Of a stretch of 62,000 nt of DNA, positions 10,820 to 22,923 are shown one piece after another. Each line of letters starts with the position of its first letter. Position 1 is the first letter of the stretch. The stretch lies in the NCBI GenBank assembly GCA_037447655.1, contig JBBHKE010001623.1, forward strand, positions 5,949-67,948, read 5' to 3'. This DNA comes from Zygnema cylindricum. Lineage: Eukaryota > Streptophyta > Zygnematophyceae > Zygnematales > Zygnemataceae. Under the pieces are notes generated by a model that was given only the letters and a program-made list of their open reading frames with translations, did no database searches and was not told the origin of the DNA. Made by a program: the position numbers and the translations under genes.

Positions 10820-12353
10820 GGTTACTTAAAGGTGTGACGATTGTATACATCGACAATGCTCGTGATAGTTGTCAACATCTACAATCTGTCTTGAAGCACC
10901 ATGTTTTTTGAAACTTTTTGGAACGTCGCAAGACACATCATAATTTTTGAAACGTTTTGGTACGTCGCATGTCTTTGCGTGACATCGTTGACGTACAGCC
11001 TTGTTAGCCATTGCTGAACAAGATGCTTTTGCGTTTGCCTCTCTTGACCGGTCGCCATGAATGGACATAGAAATTTTGAGGCCCTTGCAAAACAAAATAC
11101 ATTTTTTTTTGGGCGGTTGGATTCTACCCAACGTGACTTGGTTCACGCACGTGTGGCTGCCCTCAACATTGTATTTTCCTCCAATGGTCCCTCGAAGTAA
11201 GTGAAGATTGGAGTGAAGGAGGGGCAAGGTGAGTAAGGCGAGAGAGGCGCGAGGTGCAATGGCGCCTGCGCGGATTTGTCACCTTTCCGTGAAATGGCAT
11301 TGCAACCTTAAGAATCTTGCAAAAAAAAATTCCGTACAAGATGCAAGCAGACCAAAAGAAACAACAATGTACTTTTTCTTGTCATCAAAAACTTTTGAAA
11401 TTTTTTGACACGTGCAAATGTGTTTTTCTATTGTGAAAGCGGTATTACTCTATTTAGAACACATCGTCGATGTATTTTAAGATAAGTTCGAAGATGGCGT
11501 GACATTGAGTCGAAAAAACACAAGACCACAACTTGTCGTACATCAGAAGTTCGATGGTGATGCAAATTGTACTCTTCAATTTGGCGATTTTTTGGTACGT
11601 TTGTAACTTTCGGAGTAGGGCGCTAAGTTTTTAAAGAAAACGACAGAAAAAAACTCTTACTTAGCCACATGGGGGCGTACCCTTAGAAGTATATGTCTAA
11701 GCAACCGTAATTTAGCAAAGATGAATGTCACTAATACGTTAAAATTAATTTGTCTTGTAGCGCATAATCTTCGTATGATTTTTTTGGGTGTTCCAATGTG
11801 CGAATGCAAAATTCATCAGTAAGGTCACAATTTTGTGTTGTACTTCAATGTCGTCACATTATTGATACAACCAAAGATTTTTAGGGATCATGCATCAGTT
11901 TTAAAAGAGATCACAGAAAAAAAAAACGCTCAATTGCATGAGCACATACCCGCATTGACGTCACGTCAACCTGTAAAATGATGGCACGAAAAAAATTATG
12001 ACGTCGGAATAGACAGATTTTCACAATATGACCACTGACGTCCAAATGACAGAATTAGGCTTCCATGTTGTAGTGTCTTCGGGGAACTCTATATTTAACG
12101 AGTATTATACCCGTATATTAAGATATATAGAATATTTTCGGAAACTAAAACTCGCGCTTTGTTTTGAATTAGATATTCCATTTGAGCCGTACGGTAAATA
12201 CATCAAAGGAATTTTCCTTGGTGTTGTCACGGAAGCTGTACAATTTACGGCAAATGGAACTTAAGTTTATACAAGACATTTTAGAGGCTGTACGTTTGAC
12301 CATGAAAATGAATCGAATTTAAAATCTATCCGGCGTTTGTACTCTGTCGTACG
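10820..12353. other. AT-rich intergenic sequence; diverged inverted partner near 17.3-18.2 kb
   Basis: The left end, TTACTTAAAGGTGTGACG followed by GACAATGCTCGTGA and CAACATCTACAAT, matches the reverse complement of about 18150-18235. A second shared phrase, CCACATGGGGGCGTACCCTTA (about 11665), is echoed near 17340-17370. The pair may be the ends of two copies of one old element in opposite orientation. No coding content seen. Confidence 0.4.
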
Positions 12354-12584
12354 CTTCACCGCAGAGGTCGCGCAAACGGTCAACGGAAACCGTGACCGAC
12401 CGTTAACCGACCGCCTGCGCCGGATCCAGAACGGATTCGGTTGCCAAATTTTGGGGGTCGGGCGGTTACGGTCGGTTGACTCACCAGGAAAAAAAAAAAC
12501 GGTCGGTTACGGTCGGTCAACCAAAAAACCAAAAAAAATGAAAATTTTGTACTGTCTCTATAATCCAACATTCTTGTATTTCGT

Positions 12585-12690
12585 ACTTTTTGGTATCGTG
12601 GAAGTACGTGACATCATATTAGCGTCGCAAATCTGACACGGTACTGTTGTTAGCTATTCATTTCGCAAATCATAGGGAACGCGACAAAGC
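12585..12690. repeat. Direct repeat, left copy (partner 16567-16675)
   Basis: The phrase GTGGAAGTACGTGACATCAT followed by GCAAATCTGACACGGTACTG and CATTTCGCAAATCATAGGGA is shared almost base for base with 16567-16675. A further partial tandem copy follows at about 12690-12770. Confidence 0.85.
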
Positions 12691-13126
12691 GTCGTAAATC
12701 TGACACTGTGGTCAATATTCATTTCGCAAATCTTAGGGAACGCGACAAAGCGACGCAAATCTGACACGGTACAGCGCCAATCGCTATTAGCGTAGTGTAC
12801 GCTAATTCCGTCCCGCTTTTTTTTGTTATTATTCTTCAATAGCGTAGCTTATTCTATTTTTTCTGTACGCCATTTAGGGTTATGTTGTAAGTACCTCACA
12901 AAACGAAAGTATGATGTCGGTTAAATAGTGTGGTGTACGGTACGGTATGTATCAGACCTTACAAAATTGTACCTTTTTAAGTGAAAATGTCTATTTAATG
13001 AGTTTTAGTAACTGCGCACGCATGAAAATATGCGCTCTCAAAAGGGGATAAAAGCGGGCTGTAAAATATCATGTTCGCACATATTCGACCAACAACCACG
13101 TTTCGACTGTGTGAACGTACTACTGT

Positions 13127-14302
13127 GTGAGCGTTGTCGTGACTGATAGTGGCTCTAACATGTGTGCGACTGAAGGTCTACCGAGTATGTTTACTTACCT
13201 TGCGCGGACTAAAAAAATGCAACAATTTTGACAACGATCTTGAATAAGAGCGGAACTTCCAAAAAAGGCAAATATGATGTGCAAGTTCCTGATTTTTTTG
13301 ATCTAATTGACGCGTGTAAATTATTGGTCACGTTTTTTAAACAGAGTAATTTACAAAATCTTTTGAAAAACACATTAAAACAAGAAAACGCAACGCGGTG
13401 GAATTCTTTGCTCCGAATACTTAAGAGTATTTACGATGCATTCAATGAGATAAGACCAATCGCTCAAGCAAAAAATAAATTGATACTTTTTGCTTGTATC
13501 GATAAGACTCACCTTACCGAACTTATATTATTTTTGGAAAAGTTCCAAGAAGCGACCCTAAAAATGGAGAAATTTAAAGAGCCAACTTTACATTTGGTTT
13601 CGTTTGAACTATCGTCTCTCCATAACCATTGTAAAATAAGAAAAAGATTTTACAATGACGGTGAAAAATAACACCCCCCCTATTCCCTAAACTTGCAAAA
13701 AGTTTAAACAACTTTTTGTGAAATTTGCATTACCGAAGTGGGGCCTTCATGAGTATCATATTGTCGCGACTCTCTTAGATCCCCGACAAAAACAAAAGCT
13801 TGAAATAATTGGGGTATCTAAAACCGAAATTGAAAGCGCAAGGGTCAAACTTCGAGAACTCGCAAACAACCTCGGTGATGACGTTGATTTCGGAGTCCTC
13901 AACGTATCACAAAAAAACAAAAAACATCGCAAAGTAAAGACGATTTCCACTATTTTTGGTGAGAGCGATGAGCAAAATGAGGTTCTTATTACCACCGACA
14001 AAAAAACGCTCGTTAAGACGAAATGAAACGTTATTTTGGTTTAAAATTAACCAACGACGAAAGGTTGAACTTTAACATACTTGAATGGTGGAAAAAAAAA
14101 TGTACGTGCGAAAGATGGAGGATTTCCTATTCTAGCCGGTGTTGCTATATCTGTTAAAGCTATTCCGGCTTCTAACTCCATGTCCGAATGCAATTTTTCG
14201 GATGTCGGGAACACGATAACAAAGAAGAGGAGCTCACTAGCTGCTTCAATTGTCAGTGATATTTTGTGTGTTAGATCCAACCGAGATCTTTTAAATGCAT
14301 AG
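13127..14302 (+). pseudogene. hAT transposase remnant
   Basis: Three pieces in shifting frames read as one hAT transposase C-terminal half. About 13127-13218 gives VSVVVTDSGSNMC, the conserved TDxGSNM region, then a stop. 13228-13671 carries the TRWNSLLRIL motif. 13718-14026 carries the ATLLDPRQK motif. About 14110-14302 carries SECNFSDVGNTITKKRSSL, the hAT C-terminal dimerisation region. The N-terminal zinc-finger part was not found. Frameshifts and stops between pieces show it is non-functional. It sits inside the element bounded at 12362 and 16915. Confidence 0.85.
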
Positions 14303-15252
14303 TTTTTTATTTTGTTTTGTTTTCTAATTATTGTTATTTTTTTAGTATTAGTTATCATGTTTTTTTTTCCTTCGAAATTTTTGTTGTATTTCACAATTTT
14401 TCTAGTGTTATTTTGTTTTTTGTTTTTTAAAACGGAGTGCTTATTTTTATCAAATTACCAAAGCGTCGTATGTATACCAAATTTAGATTTATAGATTTTT
14501 GTGTCGTTTTAAGTTTGAGGTTGAGAATTTGTACAATAGAGTCGAAAATATAACGAGGTTGTTATTTGTTTAGTTCTATATTTGATACTACAAAATATTT
14601 TGTTTTTTTTGCTCATCACAATGTGTTTTTTGTCAATTGATTTTCTATGTGATTTTTTTTTTTTTTAAACATATATAATTGAAAATTTACCTTTTTTGCA
14701 TAATTCATAACATAGTATCGTAGTCGAAAGAAAAACCGTCCGAAAATTGTAGTGAAAAAATTAGGTTTGCGAGAGAATAAACATTAATATAAGGGTTTAA
14801 GCATTAATCTAAGAGTTACACGCAAATTTAGGAACAAATCCCTTGAAGGAGGTGACTGTCGAGGAAAAAAATTATTCGTAAAGGGAGATTGCAAAAAGAC
14901 AAAATAGTAAAAAGAAGAGGTACACGAGCTGTTTTTTTGCAAAGGGAGATGTACCACTACACCACTCATTGTTATTAGTATTAATAAGTCCCTCCTACTT
15001 ATAGCCGAAAATCACAAAATATAGCAAACAACATTATTTAAATACGTGGACTATAACCTGCCACGTCTCCTTGCATTAAATAGTATTATGATTCATAATT
15101 TTCCATTTACACTACACCCCAAATCGTAGTTAGGGTTATTAACGCTAATTCCGTCACCACAAATTTTGACCCAAAAACCTTAAAAAGAGAATAACTCTAA
15201 ATTTTTCTTTACATTATTCAAGGTACTCTTTAAATCAGCGTTAACAACTTTA

Positions 15253-15868
15253 CACCGCGAATCGCAATTAGAGTAATAAAAAAATTAGAGTAAAAAAACA
15301 AAAAAAAAAGAATTAGAGTAATGAACTCTAATTTATGTGATAGAACTTTTTCACAGAGGAAGTTTACTCTAATTTATTTAAGTACTGTATATTGGGTTAT
15401 GTCGGCAATAAATTTCCGCGCTGAAATTATGAACACTAAATTACGTAGGCGTTCAAAATCTGTCAGTCCGTATAGTTTTGACGTCGTTATGACGTTAGTA
15501 ATATTTGTCGCGCTGAATGTCAGTTAGTGTTCACACTGACGACGATGCTGTCGACGGACGAGAGTTATGCGAACGGATTTTTTTCGATGTGATTCATTTT
15601 TCGTTTAGTGCGATTTCACGTGTGAGCACAATTCTATTAAATCATTGTTTGTACCTTTTTGCTTAAAAAAATACAATTTTGCACGGTCGAACGTCGTCCG
15701 TACTCCACACTATTTAAAACGAACCTATATTACATTTTTTTACGCTAATTAAATTTACCTAAATTAGAATAATGAAAAAATTAGAATCGTTTACTCTATT
15801 TGATGTGATAAAGTCGAAATTTCGAGCGACCGAATTAGAGTAAATTACTCTGATTACGATTCGCGGTG
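15253..15868. mobile_element. TA-flanked MITE nested in the hAT element
   Basis: Starts TA|CACCGCGAATCGCAATTAGAG and ends with its approximate inverse, ACGATTCGCGGTG|TA. Length is about 616 bases. It contains TCCACACTATTTAAA. The last ~85 bases are the reverse complement of the first ~85 bases of the MITE at 22421. A further related end at about 15112 suggests an older nested copy. A TA target duplication is typical of mariner/Stowaway MITEs; that assignment is inference. Confidence 0.65.
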
Positions 15869-16929
15869 TAGTTTAGTTCCATTTAAAATAGTGTGGCTAA
15901 CGTACAGAACTGTACCGTATTAACGAAAATGTACAAAAAAATATTTAATACCATAGTTGTTCAAATCGCGCGATTTTTTCCTTTTTTCCGATTAAAACGT
16001 ATAATTCGTGACTTTTGAATAAATCGGAAAAAAACGCGATGTACTTTCTGTCCGGTAAACTGAACGGAGAATTTTCGATAACTGTACGGTATGTACAGTA
16101 ACTGTACGGTTTTGTACCCAAAAAGTACGGAATTTGACTAAAAGATACGTTGCACTTCGTAGTACTTTCTGTCCGGTAAACTGAACAGAAATTTAACGGG
16201 AAACGTACGGAATTGTAACAACATTGACGGGCTATGGAAAAAAAAGACGGGAACTGTACGAAAAATGTACAAACTGCGGGATATGTAAAATTTATTTTTG
16301 TTTACATGTACGGAAGAGTACGGACGAAAATTCATTAACGAGTTTTACGATTTTTTCAAAAGGTTCAATGCGTTTGTTACGTAATATTTGTTGCGATTAA
16401 ATCGTTCGCACTAAACGCCGTGAACAACTATGTTTAATACATGTCGTTATGATGTACCTGCGGTTTTCACAAACCGCGTAGTGAAAACGACATAATGACG
16501 TGAAGTTGTACGTTTTGACAGAATGCGTTTTTACAAACCGCGTAGTGAAAACGTCATAATACTTTGTACTCTTTGGTATTGTGGAAGTACGTGACATCAT
16601 GATTAGCGTTGCAAATCTGACACGGTACTGTAGTTAGCTATTCATTTCGCAAATCATAGGGAACGCGACAAATCGTAATTATTGGCTTTCATAAGTCGTA
16701 CACTGGTTAATTTTGTACTTTTTCGGTTACGGGCGGGCACGGTTAGTCGCGAGAAATCGAGATTCGGTTAATTTTTATTTTCGTAAACGACGGTCGGTTA
16801 ACGGTTAACAATTTTGGAGCGTGACAAAACTTGGTCGGGCGTCGGTTACTCAGATTTTGAAAAAAAAAAAACGGTCGGTTTCGGTTATGTAAAATTTTGA
16901 CTTTTGCGACCACTGCTTCACCGTGAGAA

Positions 16930-17340
16930 CAAATCGAACATAATTTATTTTCTGTTGCGTATCGGTAGACATGTGGCTATAATCGATATGCCTTTTTTTC
17001 CGATAATCTATATATTAGTATGATATATTGGTAGCAGTGCTATCGCGCGGTTTTCCATTGCGGTATCACTGGTTCGTTAACTATTAGCGATAGCTCCGTA
17101 CTCTGATATGTAATGGATTGTGAAAATAATCAAAAGCCCCACCCGCCTTCGTACATTACTTTCGTACCAGCAATTCTAAACTATTTGTACGAATATATCG
17201 ATACCCCTCTAAAATTTTGATAACAATCGTTATCAGTTTAATCGCGATAAGTTTTTACCCAATACACAACATTATATAAGCCTTACGTTTTACCTTGGAA
17301 CCTTTCAAACTTAAAATTTAACCAAGAAATTGATGTAACC
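16930..17340. mobile_element. Degenerate hAT-like fragment (relative of the 52.5-kb element)
   Basis: TGTTGCGTATCGGTAG near 16948 and CCCAATACACAACATTA near 17258 are diverged versions of the inverted termini of the element at 52544-53386. Between them are TATATCGATA-type words. No target duplication was recognised. Confidence 0.4.
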
Positions 17341-18420
17341 TGTACCCTTTAGGTTACGTCTCCATGTGCCAAAGTAAGGGTTTTTTTTGTCGTTTTCCTC
17401 TAAAACTTATCGCGGTACCGCGTAAGATGCAACCGTACAAAAAAATCGAAAAAATAAGAAATACATTTTGCGTCATCGTCGAAATTAGAATGTACTACAT
17501 GTTGTTGTTTTGTGTTTTTCGACCCACTGCCACGACAAGAAACGTCATCTTCAAACTTTTCTTTAAAACACATGGGCGATGAGTTTTAAATCAAATTATT
17601 CTTGCTAAACAAATAGAAACACATGTTCGCACGTGTAGAATTTTTTCACAAATTTCAAACGAATTCAAGCAACGACGAAAAGTACACTATTCGGTATGTT
17701 TTGTCCGTTTGCGTCCATCAAAGTACACAATCTGTTTTGATTTGTCGGCTTTCGTTCGGTACAATTTTTTTCATTTCAGGGGTCTAAAAATTGCGATGCC
17801 ATTTCACGAAATCGTGAGAAGTCTTTGAAGGCGCCCCAGCAACTCGCACACACCGCCTCTCTCATCTAGCCCCACATTCACTCCTTCAAACTTCACTATT
17901 CGTCATCTTTTCACGAGGAGGCTCTACTTTGACTTGTGGGAAGTTGGAGAAAACCGTCTAACACATTGTGCAGCCTACGAATGTTAGAGCGCGTGGAAAT
18001 TGCCAAAAAGGCAATCGTACAGGGAAAGCAACCGAAACGACACTTCTTCAGCCATAAACAGCATCCATGGACAAAGGGTTGAAAAGGAAAAAGTCTACAA
18101 ATGTCACAAAAATTATGAGATGTCACAAACAATTTTGAACAATCCGGTGCGTCATCACATATTGTAGACGTTGGCAGCCGTCACGAGCATTGTCAACCAA
18201 AACATCCGTCACACCCTTAAGTAACAACTTGTTATGTTACGCATAGAGACACCTGAAATCCGGGATCCGCCGGATCAGCGCTAAAATAAGTTCGCTAAGT
18301 TTCAAGTACATGGAGGCATACCCTTACCCTTGAAATACAATACAGACTTATTGTACGTAATGCGCGGCACTTACGTACGAAAAAAAAAATACTTTATAGG
18401 ACCAAAAGTACAAGACTGAA
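17341..18420. other. Intergenic, no gene recognised
   Basis: No supportable coding region. The right part (about 18150-18235) is the inverted partner of the 10.82-kb sequence. The remainder is AT-rich unique-looking sequence. Confidence 0.4.
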
Positions 18421-19885
18421 ACACTGAGAAGGGAAAGGGAGAGGGAGAGGGAGAGGGAGAGCAAGAGGCAAAGCAAGAGGGAGAGGGAGAGGGAGATGTA
18501 AAGTGAGACAGAGAGGGAGAGGCAAATTCAGAGTGAGAGGGAGAAGGGGAGGGAGAGGGAGAGGGAGAGTGGAGAGAGTGGTAGATTGAGACGGAGAGGG
18601 CGAGATAAACCGTGAGGGAGAGGGAGAATGAGAGGCAAATTGAGGGAGAGGAAAAGGGAGAGGGAGAGAAAAGGAGAGGGAGAGGCTGGTAAAGAGAGGT
18701 TGAAGAGAAAAGGCAGATTGTGAGGGAGAGGGATAGGGAGAAGGAGAGGCGGAGGCAGATTGGGAGAGAGAGGGAGAGGGAGAGGCAAACTGCGAGGGAG
18801 AGGGAGAGGGAGAGGAAGGGAGAGGGAAAAGGAGAGGCTACTAAAGAGAGAGGGAAGAAAATAAGCAAATTAAGAGGTAGAGGGAGAGTAATGGAGAGAG
18901 AGGGGGAGAGAGAGAGGTTGATTGAGAGGGAAAGAAAAGGGGAGGGGCAGGGGCAGTTTCAAAGGGAGAGGGAGACGGAGTGGTAGACACAGGAGAGGAG
19001 GCAGATAGAGAGAGAGAGAAATTGGGAGAGAGAGAGGCAGAAGGAGAGGGAGAGGGACAAGAATTCGTAGAAGTGGGGGAGGGAGAGGAAAATTGAAATT
19101 GAGCGAGAGATGGTGAGGCTGCTAACGAGAGAGGGAGGGGAAGAGGGAAGAGGGAAAGGGTGAGGGAGAGGAAGAGACAGAGGGAGAGGGAGAGGGAGAG
19201 GGAGAGGGAGAGGGAGAGGGCAAAAGAGAGGGAGAGGGCAAAAGAGAGGGAGAGGGCAAAAGAGAGGGAGAGGGCGAGGGTGAGAAAAAGGTAGGGGGTG
19301 GGGCAGTGGTGGTTAGTTTGACAAGGAAACGAACAAGGAGAGGGAGTTGCAGAGTGAGTGGGAGAGGGAGAGGCAGATTGAGAGGGAAAAGGTGTGGTAG
19401 ATGGATAGGGAGAGGAAAATGAGAGTTAGTTGGAGAAGGTGACTAAAAGGGAGACTGTGAGTGAGAGGAAAGGGGAGGGGCAAACGGAAAGATAGAGAGA
19501 GAAGGAATGAAAGACCGAGTCGGAGACTATGAGGGATAAGGAAAGGGTGCGGGAGAAGGATAGGGAGAGTTATAATGAAAAAGAGGGTAAGAGAAAAACA
19601 TGGAGAGAGAGGGAGAGGGAGAGATATAATGAGAGGGTTAGCAAGTGGGGCAAAAACAGATCAGCGGCCCCATGAGGTACAAAAATGGTCGGATAAATTT
19701 ACAAAGAGAGAGAGGGTGATGGAAGGGGAGAGAGAAAGAGAGTGGAAAAGGGTAAGGGGAGGAAAAAAGGAGGGAGCGCGGATTGGGGAGGGAAAGGAAA
19801 AGGAGAGGGAGAAGATTAGTTAGAGGGAAAGGAGAGAAAGAGGAGGGGTAAAATGATAGAGAGAGGATAGGGAAAATGAAAGGGA
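18421..19885. repeat. 1.46-kb GA-rich degenerate satellite
   Basis: Long run of GGGAGA/GAGGGA hexamers, broken by words such as GGCAAATTGAGA and GGCAGATTGAGA that recur every 40-80 bases. The recurrence suggests a higher-order unit. Frames on both strands are compositional only. Confidence 0.9.
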
Positions 19886-20862
19886 AAAAGAAATGTATAA
19901 AGCATACACGATGTTTTCCTCGTTACTTATGCGTGTGAGAAATAGGTCCCCACGACGATGACATCCATGTCCCTTTTGTTCCTCCATGTCTAAGAGTAAA
20001 ATTATGAAATGATAACGCTAACCCTAACAAATGGAAATTCCTAACAAACTGAAAAAAAAGCCTAAAACTGAAAATGGAGGGGAAACTTCCGCCTTTTTGC
20101 CAAATAGATGACAAGATTTGCAAAATGGCATCGCGTGGATTGGATATGACTAAAAGGAATAACTTTGTGGCTGTGATACGTCAAAAAATAATATTTCTTT
20201 TTGTGTGCCCTCCACATTTCACGTTGTACTGCTAACTAAAACTTTTATCTAAGCTTGGTAAAATATCAATACTAAATGATGTTTTTTTACATGTTTTTTT
20301 TATATTTGTTTACTCTATTTCCTAAACTTTTACTAAACTTGGCCACATATTAGGGTAAAGTTTTACGCTAATAACTTTGGAATTATAAAATAGCGTGACT
20401 TTTTACTCTAATTGTTCAAAAGGACCTCAAATAGAGTCAACATTCACTCTATTTGCATCAAAGTTAACGGACACACATTCTCTTGCAGTAAAATTTATAT
20501 TTTCTCGCGTGTAAAGCGTGTACTGTGTTCCCATGGTCGACGTGTGAACATGTGCGAATGGGTTTACGCGATCTAATTTTGCCGTTTAATTGGAGCTCAC
20601 TTTCACGTGTTGACGCGACTATTTTAATCCTAATTTTTACTTCATTATTTAATAAAGGACAATTATCGTACGGCTTGACAACTCCGTACGCCACACTATT
20701 TAAGTTAAACCCAAATTAAAATTATTAACGCCAATTAAAAAGTACCTTAAATAACCTAAAAAAAGTTTTAGAGTTATTAATTCTATTTTAGGTTCGAAGG
20801 TCATAATTTGGGGGCACCGAATTAGCGTTATTAACGCTAATAGCGATTCGCAGTGTGCTGTG
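19886..20862. other. Intergenic, AT-rich, MITE debris
   Basis: No gene. Around 20340-20850 are TTAGGGTAAAGTTTTACGCTAATAA, GCCACACTATTTAAG and TTATTAACGCTAATAGCGAT words that belong to the TA-flanked MITE family, so this is probably an older fragmented copy. Confidence 0.45.
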
Positions 20863-21317
20863 CACCGTGAATTGTAATTAGCGTTATTAACGCTAATTTC
20901 GTCACCACGAATTTTGACCCTAAAACCTAAAATATAATAAATAACTCTATATTTTTCTTTACATTATTTGAGGTACTTTTGAATTTTGCGTTAACAACTC
21001 TAATATAGTGTCATTTTAAACAGTGTGGCGTACGGTGGGTATCTGACCGTGCAAAACTGTACTTTATTAAGTAAAAACGTACAAAATAATATTTAATACA
21101 GGGCGCTATCATATAACTGCGTTTTCACAAACCGTCTACTTCAAACGCCATAATGACGTAAAAATGTACGTTTTGTCATGTTATATATGTGTACCTAATT
21201 TACTGTAAAGATATTCATTGCGGATAGCTATTACTGAAACAAACCCAAATTAGAGTTAATAACCTTAATTATTTGTTTACACTAATTATTTCTTTACGCT
21301 AATTACGATTTACGGTG
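20863..21317. mobile_element. TA-flanked MITE copy
   Basis: Begins CACCGTGAATTGTAATTAGC and ends AATTACGATTTACGGTG|TA, about 455 bases. The left flank is TG rather than TA. It contains AACAGTGTGGCGTACGG and the GTTTTCACAAACCG palindrome region shared with the other copies. Confidence 0.6.
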
Positions 21318-21319
21318 TA

Positions 21320-21520
21320 GTGGAACGTACCTACAAAACCTTCAATTTTTGTTGGTTTTTGCTTACCCGACCATACCCGATTTTTTTTTATTTTTTTTTT
21401 GTGAATCACCCGGCCGTAGCTGGCAGGCCCCCAAAATTGGGCACTCGAATCCGTTCCGGACGACGCGGGTGGGTGGCTACGGATCGGGTATGGTTTCGGG
21501 TACCTTATTGCGACCTCTGC
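21320..21520 (-). mobile_element. Terminal fragment of the CAGAGGTCGC hAT family, inverted
   Basis: Read on the minus strand it starts CAGAGGTCGCAATAAGG, then GGAACGGATTCGAGTGCCCA and ATTTTGGGGGCC. This parallels the left end of the 12362 element (AGAACGGATTCGG..CCAAATTTTGGGGGTC). The other end is not seen and is probably truncated at the MITE boundary. Confidence 0.55.
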
Positions 21521-22418
21521 CCCCTATCAAATCATGCACCGATTGTCTCTATCATGCGAATTTGTCAGCCTGGCCGATATGAGTCACCCAAATTGTCTGC
21601 TGGGTCCAGATGGAGGCAGTTCCGAGCATCGAGAGCCACTTAGGTGCAGATCATCGCCACGTAGGTACTCTGTAGCAACGTTCTATTAAGCGCATGCTCT
21701 TTTCTAGTTTCCAGAATCGTCCATCCAAGGAAACTTATTATTAGAATTATAAATCGTACACCGTCAGTATATCTTAAAAATGGCAGTCGTAGGCATCTTG
21801 TTGTAACTAAAGTACGCAATCTAAATAAGCTCGAAGACAACAAAAATATGTACTCGGTCACTGGAGCTATGCAGAAACGCCAAGTACTAAATTTGTCACA
21901 CCAAAAATACAGGCTTTATTAACTATGAAACGAGTACTGTACTAAATTTGGCATACCAAAATTATAGGCTTTGTTAACTACGAAACGAGTCCTGTTGTGG
22001 ACACGGGCCTGGAGCTTGACAGAGGAAGAATTTACAACTTATGACCGATTCTTAATTTGGTGCTTTGCGCTTTATTCGTTTTCAAACCAGCAATTCAAAA
22101 GGTATCAATAAATCATTCTTTTGGAAGAAATTAGGCATTCTAAGATTGGAATTGGAATAAATCCGCAGGTTGGACACCAAGAATTCCCCAATCCACACGA
22201 ATCTCAGCTTCCCGATACTCATTCTACATTTTCCCTCTCGCACTCTTGCCCTCTCTCATAGCCTGTTCCCACCGGAGAAAATTTCACTTCCGCAACAGAC
22301 GGGCGTTCGAATAATGTACGGATTTCCGAGCACCGACTTTTTTGTTTTCGGAAATTTTCTGAAAACCGTACAAACTAACTTCCTCAAAATATTGGGGGAT
22401 ATTGAAATCGGGTTAAAG
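21521..22418. other. Intergenic, no gene recognised
   Basis: About 21890-22000 contains a near-duplicate phrase, GTACTAAATTTGTCACACCA / GTACTAAATTTGGCATACCA, each followed by AGGCTTT(A/G)TTAACTA. This is a small tandem duplication of about 65 bases. Nothing else was recognised. Confidence 0.4.
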
Positions 22419-22420
22419 TA

Positions 22421-22921
22421 CACCGCGAATCGTAATTAGAGTAAATTACTCTAATTCGGTCGCTCGAAATTTCGACTCTATCACATCAAATAGAGTAAAT
22501 GATTCTAATTTTTTCATTATACTATTTAAGGTAAGGTTTAATTAGCGTTTTTAATTCTAATATATGTTCGTTTTAAATAGTGTGGAGTACGGATGACGTC
22601 CGTCCGTGCAAAATTGTACTTTTATAAATAAAAAAGTACAAATAATGATTTAATACAAGCCATTATCATGTAACTGCGTTTTAACAATCCGCGTAGTGCA
22701 AACGTCATAGTGACGATAAACTGTACGTTTTGTCAGAATCTGTACAAATACCTTATTTACAGTAGAGGATATTAACTTGCCAAATTAGAGTACACCGCAT
22801 AAATTAGAGTAAATTCCTTTCTGAAACAGTTCTATCACATAAATTAGAGTAAATTACTCTAATTATTTTTTTCTCTTTTTTTACTCTAATTTTTTCATTA
22901 CTCTAATTACGATGCGCGGTG
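22421..22921. mobile_element. TA-flanked MITE copy, 501 bases
   Basis: TA|CACCGCGAATCGTAATTAGAG at the left and CTCTAATTACGATGCGCGGTG|TA at the right are inverted termini about 20 bases long with one substitution. The interior has TTTAAATAGTGTGGAGTACGG and the GCGTTTTAACAATCCGCGTAG palindrome. An internal TACACCGCATAAATTAGAG near 22793 marks a nested or partial second end. Confidence 0.75.
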
Positions 22922-22923
22922 TA

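Larger units (their letters stand above)
12362..16915 (+). mobile_element. hAT-superfamily DNA transposon, 4.55 kb, degenerate and with nested insertions
   Basis: The element starts CAGAGGTCGC and ends GCGACCACTG, whose reverse complement CAGTGGTCGC has one mismatch in ten. It is flanked by a perfect 8-bp direct duplication, CTTCACCG (12354-12361 and 16916-16923). An 8-bp target duplication with C/TAGNG termini is diagnostic of hAT elements. The inside holds a hAT transposase remnant (13127-14302), subterminal GGTCGGTTACGG-type repeats at both ends, and a roughly 105-base direct repeat (12585-12690 and 16567-16675). A TA-flanked MITE is nested at 15253-15868. The transposase is broken, so the copy is not autonomous. 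Confidence 0.8.

Noticed and set aside
10826-11227. 133-residue minus-strand frame
   Set aside because: It lies in repeat-like sequence that has an inverted diverged partner at 17.3-18.2 kb which does not keep the frame.
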